The translations under genes and the position numbers were made by a program. Source: an unidentified bacterial endosymbiont (lineage in GTDB: Bacteria; Pseudomonadota; Gammaproteobacteria; Enterobacterales; Enterobacteriaceae). Taken from it: a stretch of DNA of 64,000 nt. Each line of letters starts with the position of its first letter. The stretch's first letter is position 1. The notes below the pieces were generated by a model. The model saw only the letters and a list, made by a program, of their open reading frames with translations, searched no databases and had not been told where the DNA came from. This document shows, one piece after another, positions 54,255 to 64,000 of the stretch. The stretch is from contig NZ_OU963893.1 of NCBI RefSeq assembly GCF_918797525.1, positions 372,001-436,000 of the forward strand. Reading direction: 5' to 3'.

Positions 54255-55568
54255 ATGAAAAACGTTAAAGTCAGCCTCGCCTGGCAAATTTTAATCGCCC
54301 TTGTGCTGGGCATCTTGCTGGGCAGTTATCTCCATTATCATAGCGACAGCCGCGAATGGCTGATCGTGAACCTGCTCTCTCCGGCAGGCGATATCTTTAT
54401 TCATCTGATCAAGATGATTGTGGTACCGATTGTTATCTCGACGCTGGTGGTCGGAATTGCAGGCGTCGGCGATGCGAAGCAGTTAGGCCGCATAGGCGCG
54501 AAGACCATTATCTATTTCGAAGTGATCACCACAATTGCCATTATCCTCGGCATTACCCTGGCAAACCTGTTCCAGCCAGGCGCAGGGATTGATATGTCGC
54601 AACTGGCGACGGTGGATATTTCGAAATACCAAAGCACTACCGCCGACGTGCAGAGCCACGCGCATGGCCTGATGGGTACCATTTTGTCCCTGGTGCCGAC
54701 CAATATCGTGGCGTCTATGGCGAGGGGTGAGATGCTGCCGATTATCTTCTTCTCGGTGTTGTTTGGTCTGGGGCTCTCTTCTCTGCCCGCGACGCACCGA
54801 GAACCGCTGGTGACCGTGTTCCGCTCTATCTCCGAAACCATGTTCAAAGTGACCCACATGGTGATGCGTTATGCGCCTGTCGGGGTGTTTGCGCTGATCG
54901 CCGTAACCGTGGCGAACTTCGGTTTTGCCTCTCTGTGGCCGCTGGCGAAGCTGGTGATTCTGGTGCACTTCGCGATCTTGTTCTTCGCGCTGGTGGTGCT
55001 GGGCATTGTGGCGCGCTTGTGTGGATTGAGCATCTGGATCCTTATTCGCATCCTGAAAGATGAGCTGATCCTGGCGTACTCTACGGCAAGTTCTGAGAGC
55101 GTTCTGCCGCGTATTATCGAGAAGATGGAGGCCTATGGCGCTCCGGCTTCAATTACCAGCTTCGTGGTGCCTACGGGTTACTCGTTTAACCTTGATGGTT
55201 CGACGCTGTACCAAAGTATCGCGGCAATCTTTATTGCTCAGCTGTACGGCATTGACCTGTCGCTGTGGCAGGAAATTGTACTGGTGCTGACCCTGATGGT
55301 GACATCAAAAGGTATTGCAGGCGTGCCGGGGGTATCCTTTGTTGTACTGCTGGCGACGCTTGGCAGCGTCGGTATTCCACTGGAAGGGCTGGCGTTTATC
55401 GCTGGTGTTGACCGTATCCTTGATATGGCACGTACGGCGCTGAACGTGGTGGGTAACGCCCTGGCGGTGCTAGTTATCGCCAAGTGGGAACATAAATTCG
55501 ACCGTAAAAAAGCGCTGGCGTATGAACGTGACGTGCTGGGTCGTTTTGATAAGACGGCAGATCAGTAA
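54255..55568 (+). CDS. gltP: Proton/glutamate-aspartate symporter GltP
   Basis: 437 residues from ATG 54255 (MKNVKVSLAWQILIALVLGI), after GAGGAAG; the frame runs open upstream but only this start matches. DAACS-family transport with re-entrant loop motifs SSESVLPRI and NLDGSTLYQS. Confidence 0.96.
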   Translation: MKNVKVSLAWQILIALVLGILLGSYLHYHSDSREWLIVNLLSPAGDIFIHLIKMIVVPIVISTLVVGIAGVGDAKQLGRIGAKTIIYFEVITTIAIILGITLANLFQPGAGIDMSQLATVDISKYQSTTADVQSHAHGLMGTILSLVPTNIVASMARGEMLPIIFFSVLFGLGLSSLPATHREPLVTVFRSISETMFKVTHMVMRYAPVGVFALIAVTVANFGFASLWPLAKLVILVHFAILFFALVVLGIVARLCGLSIWILIRILKDELILAYSTASSESVLPRIIEKMEAYGAPASITSFVVPTGYSFNLDGSTLYQSIAAIFIAQLYGIDLSLWQEIVLVLTLMVTSKGIAGVPGVSFVVLLATLGSVGIPLEGLAFIAGVDRILDMARTALNVVGNALAVLVIAKWEHKFDRKKALAYERDVLGRFDKTADQ

Positions 55569-55576
55569 TGTTAACT

Positions 55577-55606
55577 GCCCCCTCTTTCCTGTGGGAAGAG
55601 GGGGAC
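55577..55606. terminator. Hairpin between convergent gltP and yjcO
   Basis: 12-bp stem (55578-55589, 55593-55604) with TGT loop and a G-T wobble. Similar to the other CCCTCTCC palindromes; probably bidirectional terminator. Confidence 0.7.
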
Positions 55607-55607
55607 A

Positions 55608-56282
55608 TTATTCCCCGCTCAACGCATCAAATTCCTCACACCCGGTATCAAACCCTTCGCTACAGCTCAGGTTTAACCAGTACAGCGCTTTCTGTTTATT
55701 GGGGGTGATAAAGCCTTTCTCGCCCTGCTGGAACAGCATGCCAGCCCAATACTCTGCATAACCGGTACGTGTCAGGGACGAGCTTCGCTTGAACCACGAA
55801 GCCGCTGTGGCATCGTCCTGGGCGACTTCAACGCCATTGGCATAAACCAGCCCCAGCAGGAGTTGTGCATCGACCGCGGAGTCACTATCACTGTCCTGGG
55901 TAGCCGTCTGCAGCAGTCCAATGGCCTGAGGATAATCGGTCTTGCCCGCCTGAGTGTTCACCAGCACGCGTGCCAGCATGATGGCTCCCCGTTTGCTGCC
56001 CGCGATAGTGGCCTGTTGCGCGAGGGCTTTAGCTTGAGTGTACTCGCCCCGGGTAAAGAGGATTTGTGAAAGCAGCCCCATCGCGTCGATATCGCCCCCT
56101 TTAGCCGCTTTCTCAGCCCAGCGTTCGGCCTGTTGGCTATCGCCAGAGCTGAAGTACGTATCGGCAAGGTAGTACTGGGCGCGGGGATCGCCTGCTTCGG
56201 CCTGCTCTTTGTACTGGCTGCCAATCTCGTCTGCATGGACGAGCGAGGTACAAAGTAATAACAGTAATAACAGAGATTTCAT
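55608..56282 (-). CDS. yjcO: Sel1-repeat protein YjcO
   Basis: 224 residues with a Sec signal (MKSLLLLLLLCTSLVHA). Sel1-type repeats such as AEAGDPRAQYYLADTYFSSG, AQLLLGLVYANGVEV and YWLNLSCSEGFDTGC. Periplasmic, function unknown. Confidence 0.9.
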   Translation of the reverse strand: MKSLLLLLLLCTSLVHADEIGSQYKEQAEAGDPRAQYYLADTYFSSGDSQQAERWAEKAAKGGDIDAMGLLSQILFTRGEYTQAKALAQQATIAGSKRGAIMLARVLVNTQAGKTDYPQAIGLLQTATQDSDSDSAVDAQLLLGLVYANGVEVAQDDATAASWFKRSSSLTRTGYAEYWAGMLFQQGEKGFITPNKQKALYWLNLSCSEGFDTGCEEFDALSGE

Positions 56283-56577
56283 GGCTTCTTATCATCGGGG
56301 CACATGTCGCGCAGTATAGTCGCGGTCACGGAAGAAAAAAACGGGTGCGTTAAGACCTCAGCATCCTACAAGCCGGGCGCAACTATCGTCCCGCCCGATG
56401 AGATTAGCCTGCGTTACCGGCTAGTTTTGCAGACGCCTCCTGATGTTCACCCTTTATTTTCAACTCGCACAATCCCTCTGAATTAAAAGGGCAAAGATGT
56501 AAATCTAATCCGCGTTATTGACATTATTTTGCGCGACATCTTCCGCACTCTATATTGTCATGCCTAATAATCCGATA
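56283..56577. other. Gene-free region between yjcO and fdhF
   Basis: About 300 bp; contains the yjcO promoter side. Nothing else recognised. Confidence 0.5.
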
Positions 56578-56612
56578 AAAACAAAAAGGGATGAATTTAT
56601 CATCCCCTTTTC
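56578..56612 (-). terminator. Terminator of fdhF
   Basis: On the minus strand, AAAAGGGGATGA...TCATCCC followed by TTTTTGTTTTT. About 20 bp after the fdhF stop. Confidence 0.8.
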
Positions 56613-56631
56613 AGCCGATTAATTAACGGCT

Positions 56632-58779
56632 TCAACCCATTGCGCTTTCACGCAGGCGGGCTTTCAGTTTGTTATATTCATCGATGACATACTGTTCGGC
56701 AGCGTGTTGGTCAGCAATTGGCTCAACGCGCACAGCGCAGTATTTATACTCCGGCGTTTTGGTTATCGGGCTGAGATTTTCAGTCACCAGCTCGTTACAG
56801 GCTCCAATCCACCACTGGTAGGTCATGTAAACCGCGCCTATGTTTGGACGGTCACTCACTTGCGCACGGGTGATGACCCGGCCTTTTCGCGAGTTTACCC
56901 ATACCAGCGCTTCATCCTCAATACCAAGACGTCTAGCATCGGCGGTGTTGATCTGAGCATAGCCAGGTTCATCCGCCAGCGCTGCCAGCGCCGCACAGTT
57001 ACCGGTCATCGACCGACAGGAGTAATGGCCTACTTCACGCACCGTAGAAAGTACCATCGGATATTCTTCTGTGAGTTTATCGATTGGCGCGACCCAGTCG
57101 CAGGTGAAGAACTGCGCCAGCCCGTTCGGGGTGTCGAACGTCTCTTTAAACAGATACGACGTACCCTGATCGGCCTTCGACTCATCCCGACATGGCCACT
57201 GGATGTACCCCAGCTCACCCATTTTTTCATAGGTGGCGCCGTAGAAATCCGGACACAGATATCGCAACTCATCCCAAATTTCCTGGGTGTTGTTGTAGTG
57301 CATCGGGTAACCCATACGGGTGGCGATTTCGCTGATGATCTGCCAGTCGGTTTTCAGATCCCACTTCGGCTCTACCGCTTTAAAGAAGCGCTGGAAGCCG
57401 CGATCTGCTGCCGTATAAACGCCTTCATGTTCGCCCCATGACGTCGACGGTAAAATGACATCCGCCGCAGCCGCGGTTTTGGTCATAAAGATATCCTGGA
57501 CAATGACCAGTTCCAGATCCTCAAACCCTTTACGCACCGCAGACAGCTCGGCGTCGGTCTGGAGAGGATCTTCACCCATGATGTAGGCCGCCCGTACTTC
57601 CCCATGCGCCGCCCGGTGCGGCAGCTCGCTAATGCGATAGCCCATACGTTCCGGCAAGCTCTCGACACCCCATGCCTTCGCGAATTTCTCGCGATTTTCC
57701 GGGAACTTGACGTACTGATAGCCCGGGTAGGTATCCGGGAGTGCGCCCATATCACACGCGCCCTGCACGTTATTCTGGCCGCGAATCGGGTTAACGCCGA
57801 CGTGCGCTTTGCCCAGATTTCCGGTCAGCATGGCGAGGCTTGTCAGGGAACGCACGGTTTCCACGCCCTGATAGAACTGGGTTACGCCCATGCCCCACAG
57901 AATGGCCGCGGTTTTCGCAGCGGCATATATGCGCGCTGCCTGGCGGATCTCCTGGGCACTGACGCCGGTTATCGCTTCAACCGACTCTGGCGTGTAGCCC
58001 TCGACGATTTTCCGATACTCTTCAAAGCCTTCCGTACGGCTTGCGATAAACGCGTGGTCGTACAGGTTCTCCTCAATAATGACGTGCCCTATCGCGTTCA
58101 ACAGCGCGATATTCGAGCCGTTTTTCAGGGCGATGTGCATATCCGCAATACGCGCTGTTTCGATTTTGCGCGGATCGCAGACGATGATTTTCGCCCCATT
58201 TCGTTTCGCATTAATCACGTGATTAGCGACGATAGGGTGAGAATCCGCTGGGTTGTAACCGAAAATAAACACCAGATCGGTGTTGTCTATCTCATTGATG
58301 GCATTACTCATTGCGCCGTTTCCGACCGACTGGTGCAGACCTGCAACCGATGGGCCGTGTCAGACGCGAGCGCAGCAGTCGACGTTATTGGTTCCAATAA
58401 CGGCGCGCGCGAATTTTTGCATCACATAGTTGGTTTCATTTCCCGTACCGCGCGAGGAGCCAGTGGTTTGAATGGCATCCGGGCCATATTTGGCTTTGAT
58501 CGCGCTCAGTCGCGTGGCGACGTAGTCCAGCGCCTCGCTCCAGGAGACGGCTTCCAGCTTGCCACCGCGCTCGCGGCGGATCATCGGACTTTTCAGGCGC
58601 GGGGTCAGGATTTGGGTATCGTTAATAAAATCCCAGCCGTAGAAACCTTTCAGGCACAGCGTGCCCTGGTTGGTTTTCCCCTGTGCCGCCTCTGCCCGTA
58701 CGATTTTGCCGTTATCGACCACCAGGTGAATCTTGCAACCTGAGGCACAATAAGGGCAAACCGTGACGACTTTTTTCAT
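56632..58779 (-). CDS. fdhF: Formate dehydrogenase H, selenocysteine-containing
   Basis: 715-residue molybdopterin enzyme with one [4Fe-4S] cluster, part of formate hydrogenlyase. The frame is interrupted by TGA at 58360-58362 (residue 140), in the context CCARV-Sec-HGPSVAG. The stem-loop just after it (GGTTGCAGGTCTGCACC) is the bacterial SECIS, so TGA is read as selenocysteine. Iron-sulfur cysteines VCPYCASGC at residues 8-15 and LCLKG. It requires SelB, SelC and SelD. Confidence 0.97.
58340..58362 (-). promoter_or_regulatory. SECIS stem-loop and Sec codon of fdhF
   Basis: TGA at 58360-58362 followed within a few bases by a hairpin with GGTTGCAGGTCTGC, matching the E. coli fdhF element that binds SelB. 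Confidence 0.9.
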
Positions 58780-58817
58780 CAGTCTGCTCCCGTTAATAAA
58801 TGCTTACGCACCGGATA

Positions 58818-58833
58818 TGCAGCTTTTATGCCA
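58818..58833 (-). promoter_or_regulatory. Sigma-54 promoter of fdhF
   Basis: Minus strand TGGCATAAAAGCTGCA matches -24/-12 (GG-N10-GC). About 40 bp upstream of the fdhF start; the FhlA site would be further upstream. Confidence 0.8.
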
Positions 58834-59025
58834 TGTTTTTACTGTGGGCATTTCCAGACGTTGCGGCCGACAGGTAGGTCAAACCCTGACGAAAAACAGG
58901 CAATCGTCAAAATTGACGTGTCGAAGGGGCGGGGGTTGTGACAGTTGAGTGCCTGCGAAAATGCTTTATCCGTGTAGAGCTGGTGCCGGCGAGGCTGGGG
59001 CATTACCCCTCAAACGGCAGGTGCT

Positions 59026-59610
59026 TTAACACACCTCTACGTGGGTGGTCCGTGGGATCGCCAGCAAGCGCTCGCCGCAGGTCAGGATCAGGTCGATACC
59101 GAGCGGGAGCGGATGCGGGCGCTCGATCAGTTCATGGATAACGCACTCCGGCAGTTGCGGCGCGACCATGCGTTCCTCGGCGATACCCGCCCCCGTGAGG
59201 CGCAGCATCCGTCCACCGCTCAGGCTGGCAACCTGTAAAATCAGCGTGGTGCTGGTTTCCGGGGCGATAGCCGCGTCTTCACTCAGGGCATTCAGTTGCC
59301 CAGGGCTGATTTGTCCATCGGCCACGGCAAAAACCGCCTGTTCAGGCTGTTCAACCAGCGGGGCACCGGTGTGAAAACGCAGATTCTGGCTGGCTATATC
59401 ATTCAACAATCCCTCTGAGAGCCACACCGGAGTGCTGTTATCAGCCAGGGTCACCAGCACGCTGGTGGTCGCCAGATTTAACGGCATCCAGCCCTGAGTA
59501 AGCTGATGCAATGAGACGATCACGCCGGGCTCGCTCATCGCTTTCAGCAGACGACGAACGCTTTGTTGGGCATCCTGGACGGCAAGGGTAAAAGCGGGTT
59601 GAAGCGTCAT
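59026..59610 (-). CDS. phnH: Phosphonate C-P lyase subunit PhnH
   Basis: 194 residues, as in E. coli Phn[21 protein letters not shown] ... PRTTHVEVC. PhnH is a subunit of the PhnGHIJ core that makes the alkylphosphonate ribosyl intermediate. It appears intact, but phnI onward is missing and phnG and phnF are remnants, so phosphonate breakdown from this locus is not possible. Start overlaps the phnG remnant stop (ATGA). Confidence 0.95.
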   Translation of the reverse strand: MTLQPAFTLAVQDAQQSVRRLLKAMSEPGVIVSLHQLTQGWMPLNLATTSVLVTLADNSTPVWLSEGLLNDIASQNLRFHTGAPLVEQPEQAVFAVADGQISPGQLNALSEDAAIAPETSTTLILQVASLSGGRMLRLTGAGIAEERMVAPQLPECVIHELIERPHPLPLGIDLILTCGERLLAIPRTTHVEVC

Positions 59611-59690
59611 GCAATGTCTCCGCGAACGTATACGTCACTGTAGGCAAGCACGCGTATCTGGCGCGGATGAGGGGGGGTGTGGAATGGCAT
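59607..59690 (-). pseudogene. phnG: PhnG remnant
   Basis: A 27-codon frame between phnF and phnH keeps the ATG at 59688-59690, adjacent to the phnF stop, and ends VRGDIA, like the C-terminus of PhnG (VRGDNA). About 120 codons in between are gone. A large internal deletion is the likely cause. Confidence 0.7.
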
Positions 59691-59922
59691 TCAGTGCTCC
59701 ATGGTAAATTCAATCATGTCGGCGCTGTACCCAGCCGCGCTCGACCAACTGATCGATGGCACGGCGCAGGGTGTGACGGTTAACGTCGTATCGGTCGGCA
59801 AGCTGTTGTTCCGCAGGCAGGTAGTCTCCGCAGCGGTAGTGCGTGCTCAGTTCTACTTCGAGCTTTGCCGCAATCTCTTGCCAGCGGGTGGGATAGCTGG
59901 TCGGATGTCTGGATAAGGGCAT
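59691..59922 (-). pseudogene. phnF: PhnF repressor with internal deletion
   Basis: Starts MPLSRHPTSYPTRWQEIAAK and keeps the GntR HTH YDVNRHTLRRAIDQLVERGW VQRR, then stops at HD. The next frame reads SADMIEFTMEH and stop, which is exactly the PhnF C-terminus. Nearly all of the effector domain is deleted, with the junction at GCGCCGACATG. Confidence 0.9.
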
Positions 59923-60119
59923 ACAGATCAAAGCCTCGCTTTTCAAGGACGGTTCGCATGGGCTGCGCCTCATGCTACATTGGCCTTATGCTGGCGGATC
60001 ACTATGACATTTTGGTTAAGTTCTGGTTGCGGGAAGTTGAAGAGTTGAGCGGTATTCGATGACAGGCCTAAGCCCGCAAGGCTTGGTACTGGATAAAAAC
60101 AGCGCATCTGGTAAGAGCG

Positions 60120-60145
60120 CCCGGTGGCGCTTCGCTTACCGGGCC
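60120..60145. repeat. REP-type palindrome
   Basis: Outer arms GCCCGGT (60120-60126) and ACCGGGC (60139-60145) around GGCGCTTCGCTT, the classical enterobacterial REP. Lies just beyond the 3' end of yjdM. Confidence 0.8.
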
Positions 60146-60167
60146 TGCAGCATAATGGAGCTAAAAA

Positions 60168-60503
60168 TCAGCTCTTTTTCACAAACTCAGATTTCAGTTT
60201 CATCGGGCCAAAACCGTCAATTTTACAATCGATATTATGATCGCCTTCTACCAGACGGATATTTTTCACTTTAGTACCGATTTTGAGCATCGATGAGCTG
60301 CCCTTTACCTTCAGGTCTTTCACTACGGTCACGCTATCTCCGTCCGCCAGCAGGTTGCCGTTAGCATCTTTAACGACAAGTACATCAGCATCCTGTGACG
60401 GTTGTGCGTCGTTCCATTCGTGAGCACATTCCGGGCAGATGAACATGCCATTATCTTCATACGTGTATTCAGAATTGCATTTCGGGCAGTGTGGTAGTTG
60501 CAT
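60168..60503 (-). CDS. yjdM: Zinc-ribbon protein YjdM (PhnA)
   Basis: 111 residues with a zinc ribbon [22 protein letters not shown] and a C-terminal KOW-like beta domain [17 protein letters not shown]. Function uncertain; despite its old name it is not a C-P lyase subunit. In E. coli it lies next to phnC, which is missing here. Confidence 0.95.
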   Translation of the reverse strand: MQLPHCPKCNSEYTYEDNGMFICPECAHEWNDAQPSQDADVLVVKDANGNLLADGDSVTVVKDLKVKGSSSMLKIGTKVKNIRLVEGDHNIDCKIDGFGPMKLKSEFVKKS

Positions 60504-61039
60504 AGGGGATCCTCAAAAGTGCTTAACAGGCTGGAAAGTGCCAGCTAAATGACAGCAGTGTGCCGAAAAAGGCGGAAAGTATAGCGCAAATCCACAATGT
60601 TGTCGGTGCTATTGTTTAGTAAAAAGGTGCGAAAAGCGTCTTTGAGTGTCACTTTTTGTCAGACTGTTAAGCGATGCTTGCGTCATTAAGACGGGGGAAG
60701 TAATAGCACTCAATATATCGAATATTTTATTACATCAAATTGCTACGTACCTTCATTTCAGATAAGGTTAAGCAGCCCGTTGTTATTTATCTTCGTTCCT
60801 TACCGTCATCCATTCTTATGGCGGCGGCGAAATACCTCTCTTTTTAGGTGGGTAAATATAGGCAATATATCCTGAAGTTTTTTAAACACATGGGCTACGC
60901 TTTTTATCTTTTGGCTATCCAATTAGTTATATTTCATTGAACATGTTTTCCACACGTAATCATTTAAGCCAGATCAGAATAATACAAACCCCGTGGCTTA
61001 ATTAAAGTATTAAATTTGCGTTAAGGAAAGACTTTTATC
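60504..61039. other. Gene-free AT-rich region upstream of crfC
   Basis: 536 bp. Contains promoters for yjdM (left) and crfC (right). No gene, tRNA or repeat recognised. Confidence 0.6.
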
Positions 61040-63390
61040 ATGCACACACAGACCATCTTTGAATTAAGCCAGGAAGCAGAACGTTTGCTGCATCTCGCTC
61101 TGCAGAACCTCGATACCTTGAAATCAATGCCGATAGCCATGCTGGACGGCACATCGGCAATCCTTGCGGGTCATAAGAATAATGTCTTGCCTTTGCATTT
61201 TAGCGCACGTGGCGTCGAAGCACAGCAGGCGATACTGAATAATGAATTACGGAAAATAACCCGTCTGGAAATGGTGGTGGCGATCGTCGGGACCATGAAA
61301 GCGGGGAAATCGACCACCATTAACGCGATTGTGGGAACCGAAGTGTTGCCTAACCGCAACCGGCCTATGACGGCGCTCCCAACGTTGATTCGTCATACGG
61401 CAGGCCAGAAGGAGCCCGTGCTGCATTTTACGCATGTCTCTCCGATAGATGAACTGATCCAGCTATTACAGAAAAAACTCTGCGATTACGATCGCGGAAA
61501 GTTGGCTCAGCGACTTGAGATTGATAAAGACATGCTTACGCTGCTGGAGCGAATTGAAAAAGGTGAAGCGTTTGAGAAGCATCATCTGGGTGCGCAGCCG
61601 ATATTTCATTGTTTAAAAAGCCTGAATGACCTGGTTCGGCTCTCCCGGTCATTGAGGTCGAGTTCGTCCAACTCGCGGGTCTGGATGCTCATCCTGGTCA
61701 GTTGACATTGCTCGACACGCCGGGGCCGAATGAAGCCGGGCAACCCCATCTGCAAAAAATGCTCAGCGAGCAGCTGGCACGCGCATCAGCAGTGCTGGCG
61801 GTGATGGATTACACCCAGCTTAAATCAATTTCCGATCACGAAGTCCGTCAGGCGATCTCGGTCGCGGGTAAATCGGTGCCCTTATATGCGCTGGTGAATA
61901 AGTTCGACCAGAAAGACCGTAACAGCGATGACGAAGAGCAGGTCAAGGCGATGATTTCCGGGACGCTGATGAAAGGGAATATTTCGCCGGGACAGATTTA
62001 CCCCGTTTCATCAATGTGGGCGTACCTGGCAAATCGCGCCCGCTACGAAATGAACGCCCACGAGCGGTTGCCGGATCCTCAGGATCAGCGTTGGGTTCAG
62101 GATTTTGCCGAGGCCGCGCTTGGCCGCCGCTGGCGCACGGCGGATTTGGACGATATCGAACATATTCGTCATGCAGCCGATCTGCTATGGGAAGACTCGC
62201 TCTTTGAACAACCCATTCGCAAACTGATCTACGCAGCCTATGCCAACGCCTCGTTATTCGCGTTGCGCTCGGCGTCGCATAAGCTGCTTAACTACGCGCA
62301 AAATGCGAGAGAGTATCTCGACTTTCGCCATCAGGGGCTGACGGTGGCATTTGAGGCGCTGGAGCTGAATATCTCGCGCCTGGAAGAGGATATGGCGCTG
62401 CTGCATACGCGCCAGTGTGGGGTCAGCGATGAAGTAAAACATGAAGTTGAACAGATGCTTAATGCCACCGATAACTTTATGACGTTGCAAAAGAACGCGC
62501 TTCAACAGGCGATTGCTCATGTTTTCAGTCGCCACACTATTCTTGATTTAGCCGGTATTGATCCGCTCAATCTTCCTCGTGAGGAGTCGGAAGCGATGCA
62601 CCAGCTGGTGCTGGAAGACGAGGGGCAAGCGCAGAATGTGTTAAGTAAAATCCGCGCCTCCTGCGAGCTCATCATGCTTGATACGCAGGCTAAAATCAGC
62701 CGGGAGCTGGCGCTGCGTTTTGATCAACTGGAGTTTGCGCTGGCCCGCTCGCTCAATGAGGCGATGCGGCCTATCGAAACGCGAATCAAACAGCAGCTCA
62801 GCCATGCCGGTTTTCGGGCGCGGATTAGCTTCCCGGCGTTTCAGGCGAATCAGCTTAATTTCACTACCCGTGCGCTCTTCAATGATGCCATAGCGGCGGA
62901 TAACCGCCCGGTGAGCCAGCCAACAGGCGAGGGTAGCATGCGTGAAAACGTTTCGCGCTGGCTGAATAATCCAGGCTGGGGCTGGGAAGATTATGTGGTG
63001 GCGCGTACCCGCTATGTTATCAATATCGCGCAATTGCACGATAAATTTAAGCAGCATATCGAACAGTTTTGTGCGCACATTCGTAAAGCATTGGCTGCCC
63101 AGGTCGATGTATCTGTTACGGCTGGTATGGCAACGTTCTTTGCAAAATTTTCGTTATGCCTGACCGGGTTACAGGAAAGCTTGCGTGATAGCCTCGCAGT
63201 ACGCCAGCAAAATGAGCATTCGACCCATGCGCTCAAGACGTTGTTAGAGCAAAGTATTACTACTGCAATGTGGATTCAGGAAGATACCCGACTGTTACGC
63301 GATGATATTCAAATTCTTTCGCGGCAGAGTAACCATGACTACACAACTACTGGACGGTCCCGGGCGGACGCTGGAGTGTATCCATCCTAA
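61040..63390 (+). pseudogene. crfC: CrfC dynamin-like GTPase, broken by an out-of-frame deletion
   Basis: Frame one (61040-61705) encodes the G1 motif VGTMKAGKSTT, G2 region and HCLKSLNDLVRL, then drifts off. Frame two (61702-63390; in register from about 61645) continues PVIEVEFVQLAG, DTPGPNEAG and NKFDQKD. Compared with remembered E. coli CrfC about 19 codons between VRL and PVIEV are missing, apparently 55 bp, which shifts the frame at about 61641. CrfC tethers sister replication forks in E. coli. The C-terminal part is also shifted by the overlap with yjcZ. Confidence 0.85.
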
Positions 63391-64000
63391 ATTTATGGTC
63401 GATCTGGTTCAGGGGGGAGACGCTGCGCGTCCTACCCGCCTGGGGCCGCAACAACTGCAGTTTCGTGAGCGTTTGACTCACGAGATCATGACGCACACCC
63501 GGCTTCGGCCCTGGGCTATGGCGGGAATGCTCAACTAATAATGCAGCGCTGCGCCTGGGGCTGGCAGAAAAAATGGTGGTCATGCATGATCCAGGCCATC
63601 TGGCGCTGACGCGCATGGCCGACAAACTCATTGTACTGCGTCAGCAGACAAACCCGCGCGTGCAGCAAATTCCTGGGCTGAGTCAACGGTATGATGAACT
63701 GTCGTTAAATTTCGTCCAACGTGCCGCGTATAAAGAAAAGGCGCTTAGCCAGCGTGGGCTCATGGTGCAAGCGGGTAACCACAGCGAGCAAATTTTTACC
63801 CGCTGGCGAGCCGGAAATTATGACGGCTGGTCTCTGGCCGGACGCTGCTACATTGTTCTGGAAGAGTTGCGTTGGGGAGCGTTTGGCGATGCCTGCCGCC
63901 TGGCGAATGCTGACGTTGCGGCCATGCTTAAAGATAACCTTCGCAGCATGGCGGCAGACTATCTTGCGCAGGGAATTGACGCCTCTCCCTCTACCCGCCA
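63335..64000 (+). pseudogene. yjcZ: YjcZ, frameshifted and cut by the window edge
   Basis: Begins MTTQLLDGPGRTLECIHPKF within the end of crfC. It ends early at GMLN, TAA 63536-63538. With one extra T removed near 63536 the frame continues NNAALRLGLAEKMVVMHDPG and on to the window end as in E. coli YjcZ. YjcZ acts together with CrfC in E. coli. Confidence 0.8.

Noticed and set aside
58312..58362. In-frame TGA splitting fdhF
   Set aside because: It is the selenocysteine codon, with a matching SECIS hairpin, not a nonsense mutation.
57604..58743. 379-codon frame opposite fdhF
   Set aside because: Shadow of a GC-rich, well conserved gene; no motifs or ribosome-binding site.

Overview
The window is a chromosomal segment from a member of the Enterobacteriaceae. 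Gene order closely follows Escherichia coli: malGFE<>malK-lamB-malM, ubiCA, plsB<>dgkA, lexA-dinF, yjbJ, zur, dusA, pspG, qor, dnaB, alr ... tyrB, aphA, yjbQR, uvrA<>ssb, yjcB, pdeC, soxS<>soxR, ghxP, yjcE, actP-yjcH-acs, gltP, yjcO, fdhF, phn remnants, yjdM, crfC, yjcZ. Several non-E. coli insertions, together with the protein divergence, suggest Enterobacter or a close relative. This is inferred from reading the sequence, not from a database search.

Region 1 (1-8160): a GntR-type regulator cut by the window edge, then the maltose regulon. The MalEFGK transporter, LamB porin and periplasmic MalM are arranged as two divergent operons around a MalT-box-rich control region. Region 2 (8281-22780): housekeeping genes for ubiquinone synthesis, phospholipid synthesis, SOS response, zinc regulation, tRNA modification, replication and D-alanine supply. 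Within it are a frameshifted dinF, a cupin gene remnant, a TraF-like outer-membrane protein and an ERIC element in the qor 3' region.

Region 3 (22781-30576): an accessory island between alr and tyrB, which are adjacent in E. coli. It encodes a LysR regulator, a modular chitin-type lytic polysaccharide monooxygenase (LPMO) with no visible signal peptide, and an orphan LuxR-type response regulator. A leftward operon follows, with two DUF2589-like proteins, a T4-type endolysin, a secreted barnase-fold protein lacking key catalytic residues, and two small holin-like membrane proteins. Transposase remnants and a 28-bp inverted-repeat element lie in it. The simplest hypothesis is a domesticated lysis cassette that releases the LPMO, as in holin/endolysin (type 10) secretion. 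This is the most interesting part of the window.

Region 4 (30577-48600): tyrB, aphA, DNA repair, ssb, then a scrap heap between ssb and yjcB: an IS630 transposase fragment, an F-plasmid-type ccdA with truncated ccdB and resD, and an HNH nuclease tail. After that come pdeC, soxRS, a probable SraL small RNA, a glutathione transferase, ghxP and yjcE. Region 5 (47677-64000): a LysR-controlled CidA/CidB pair, acetate uptake and activation (acs-yjcH-actP), gltP, yjcO and selenocysteine-containing fdhF. It ends in a collapsed phosphonate operon (phnF and phnG remnants, intact phnH) and in crfC and yjcZ, both frameshifted. Many features here are gene fragments; a few single-base shifts (dinF, yjcZ, cupin) could be sequencing errors.
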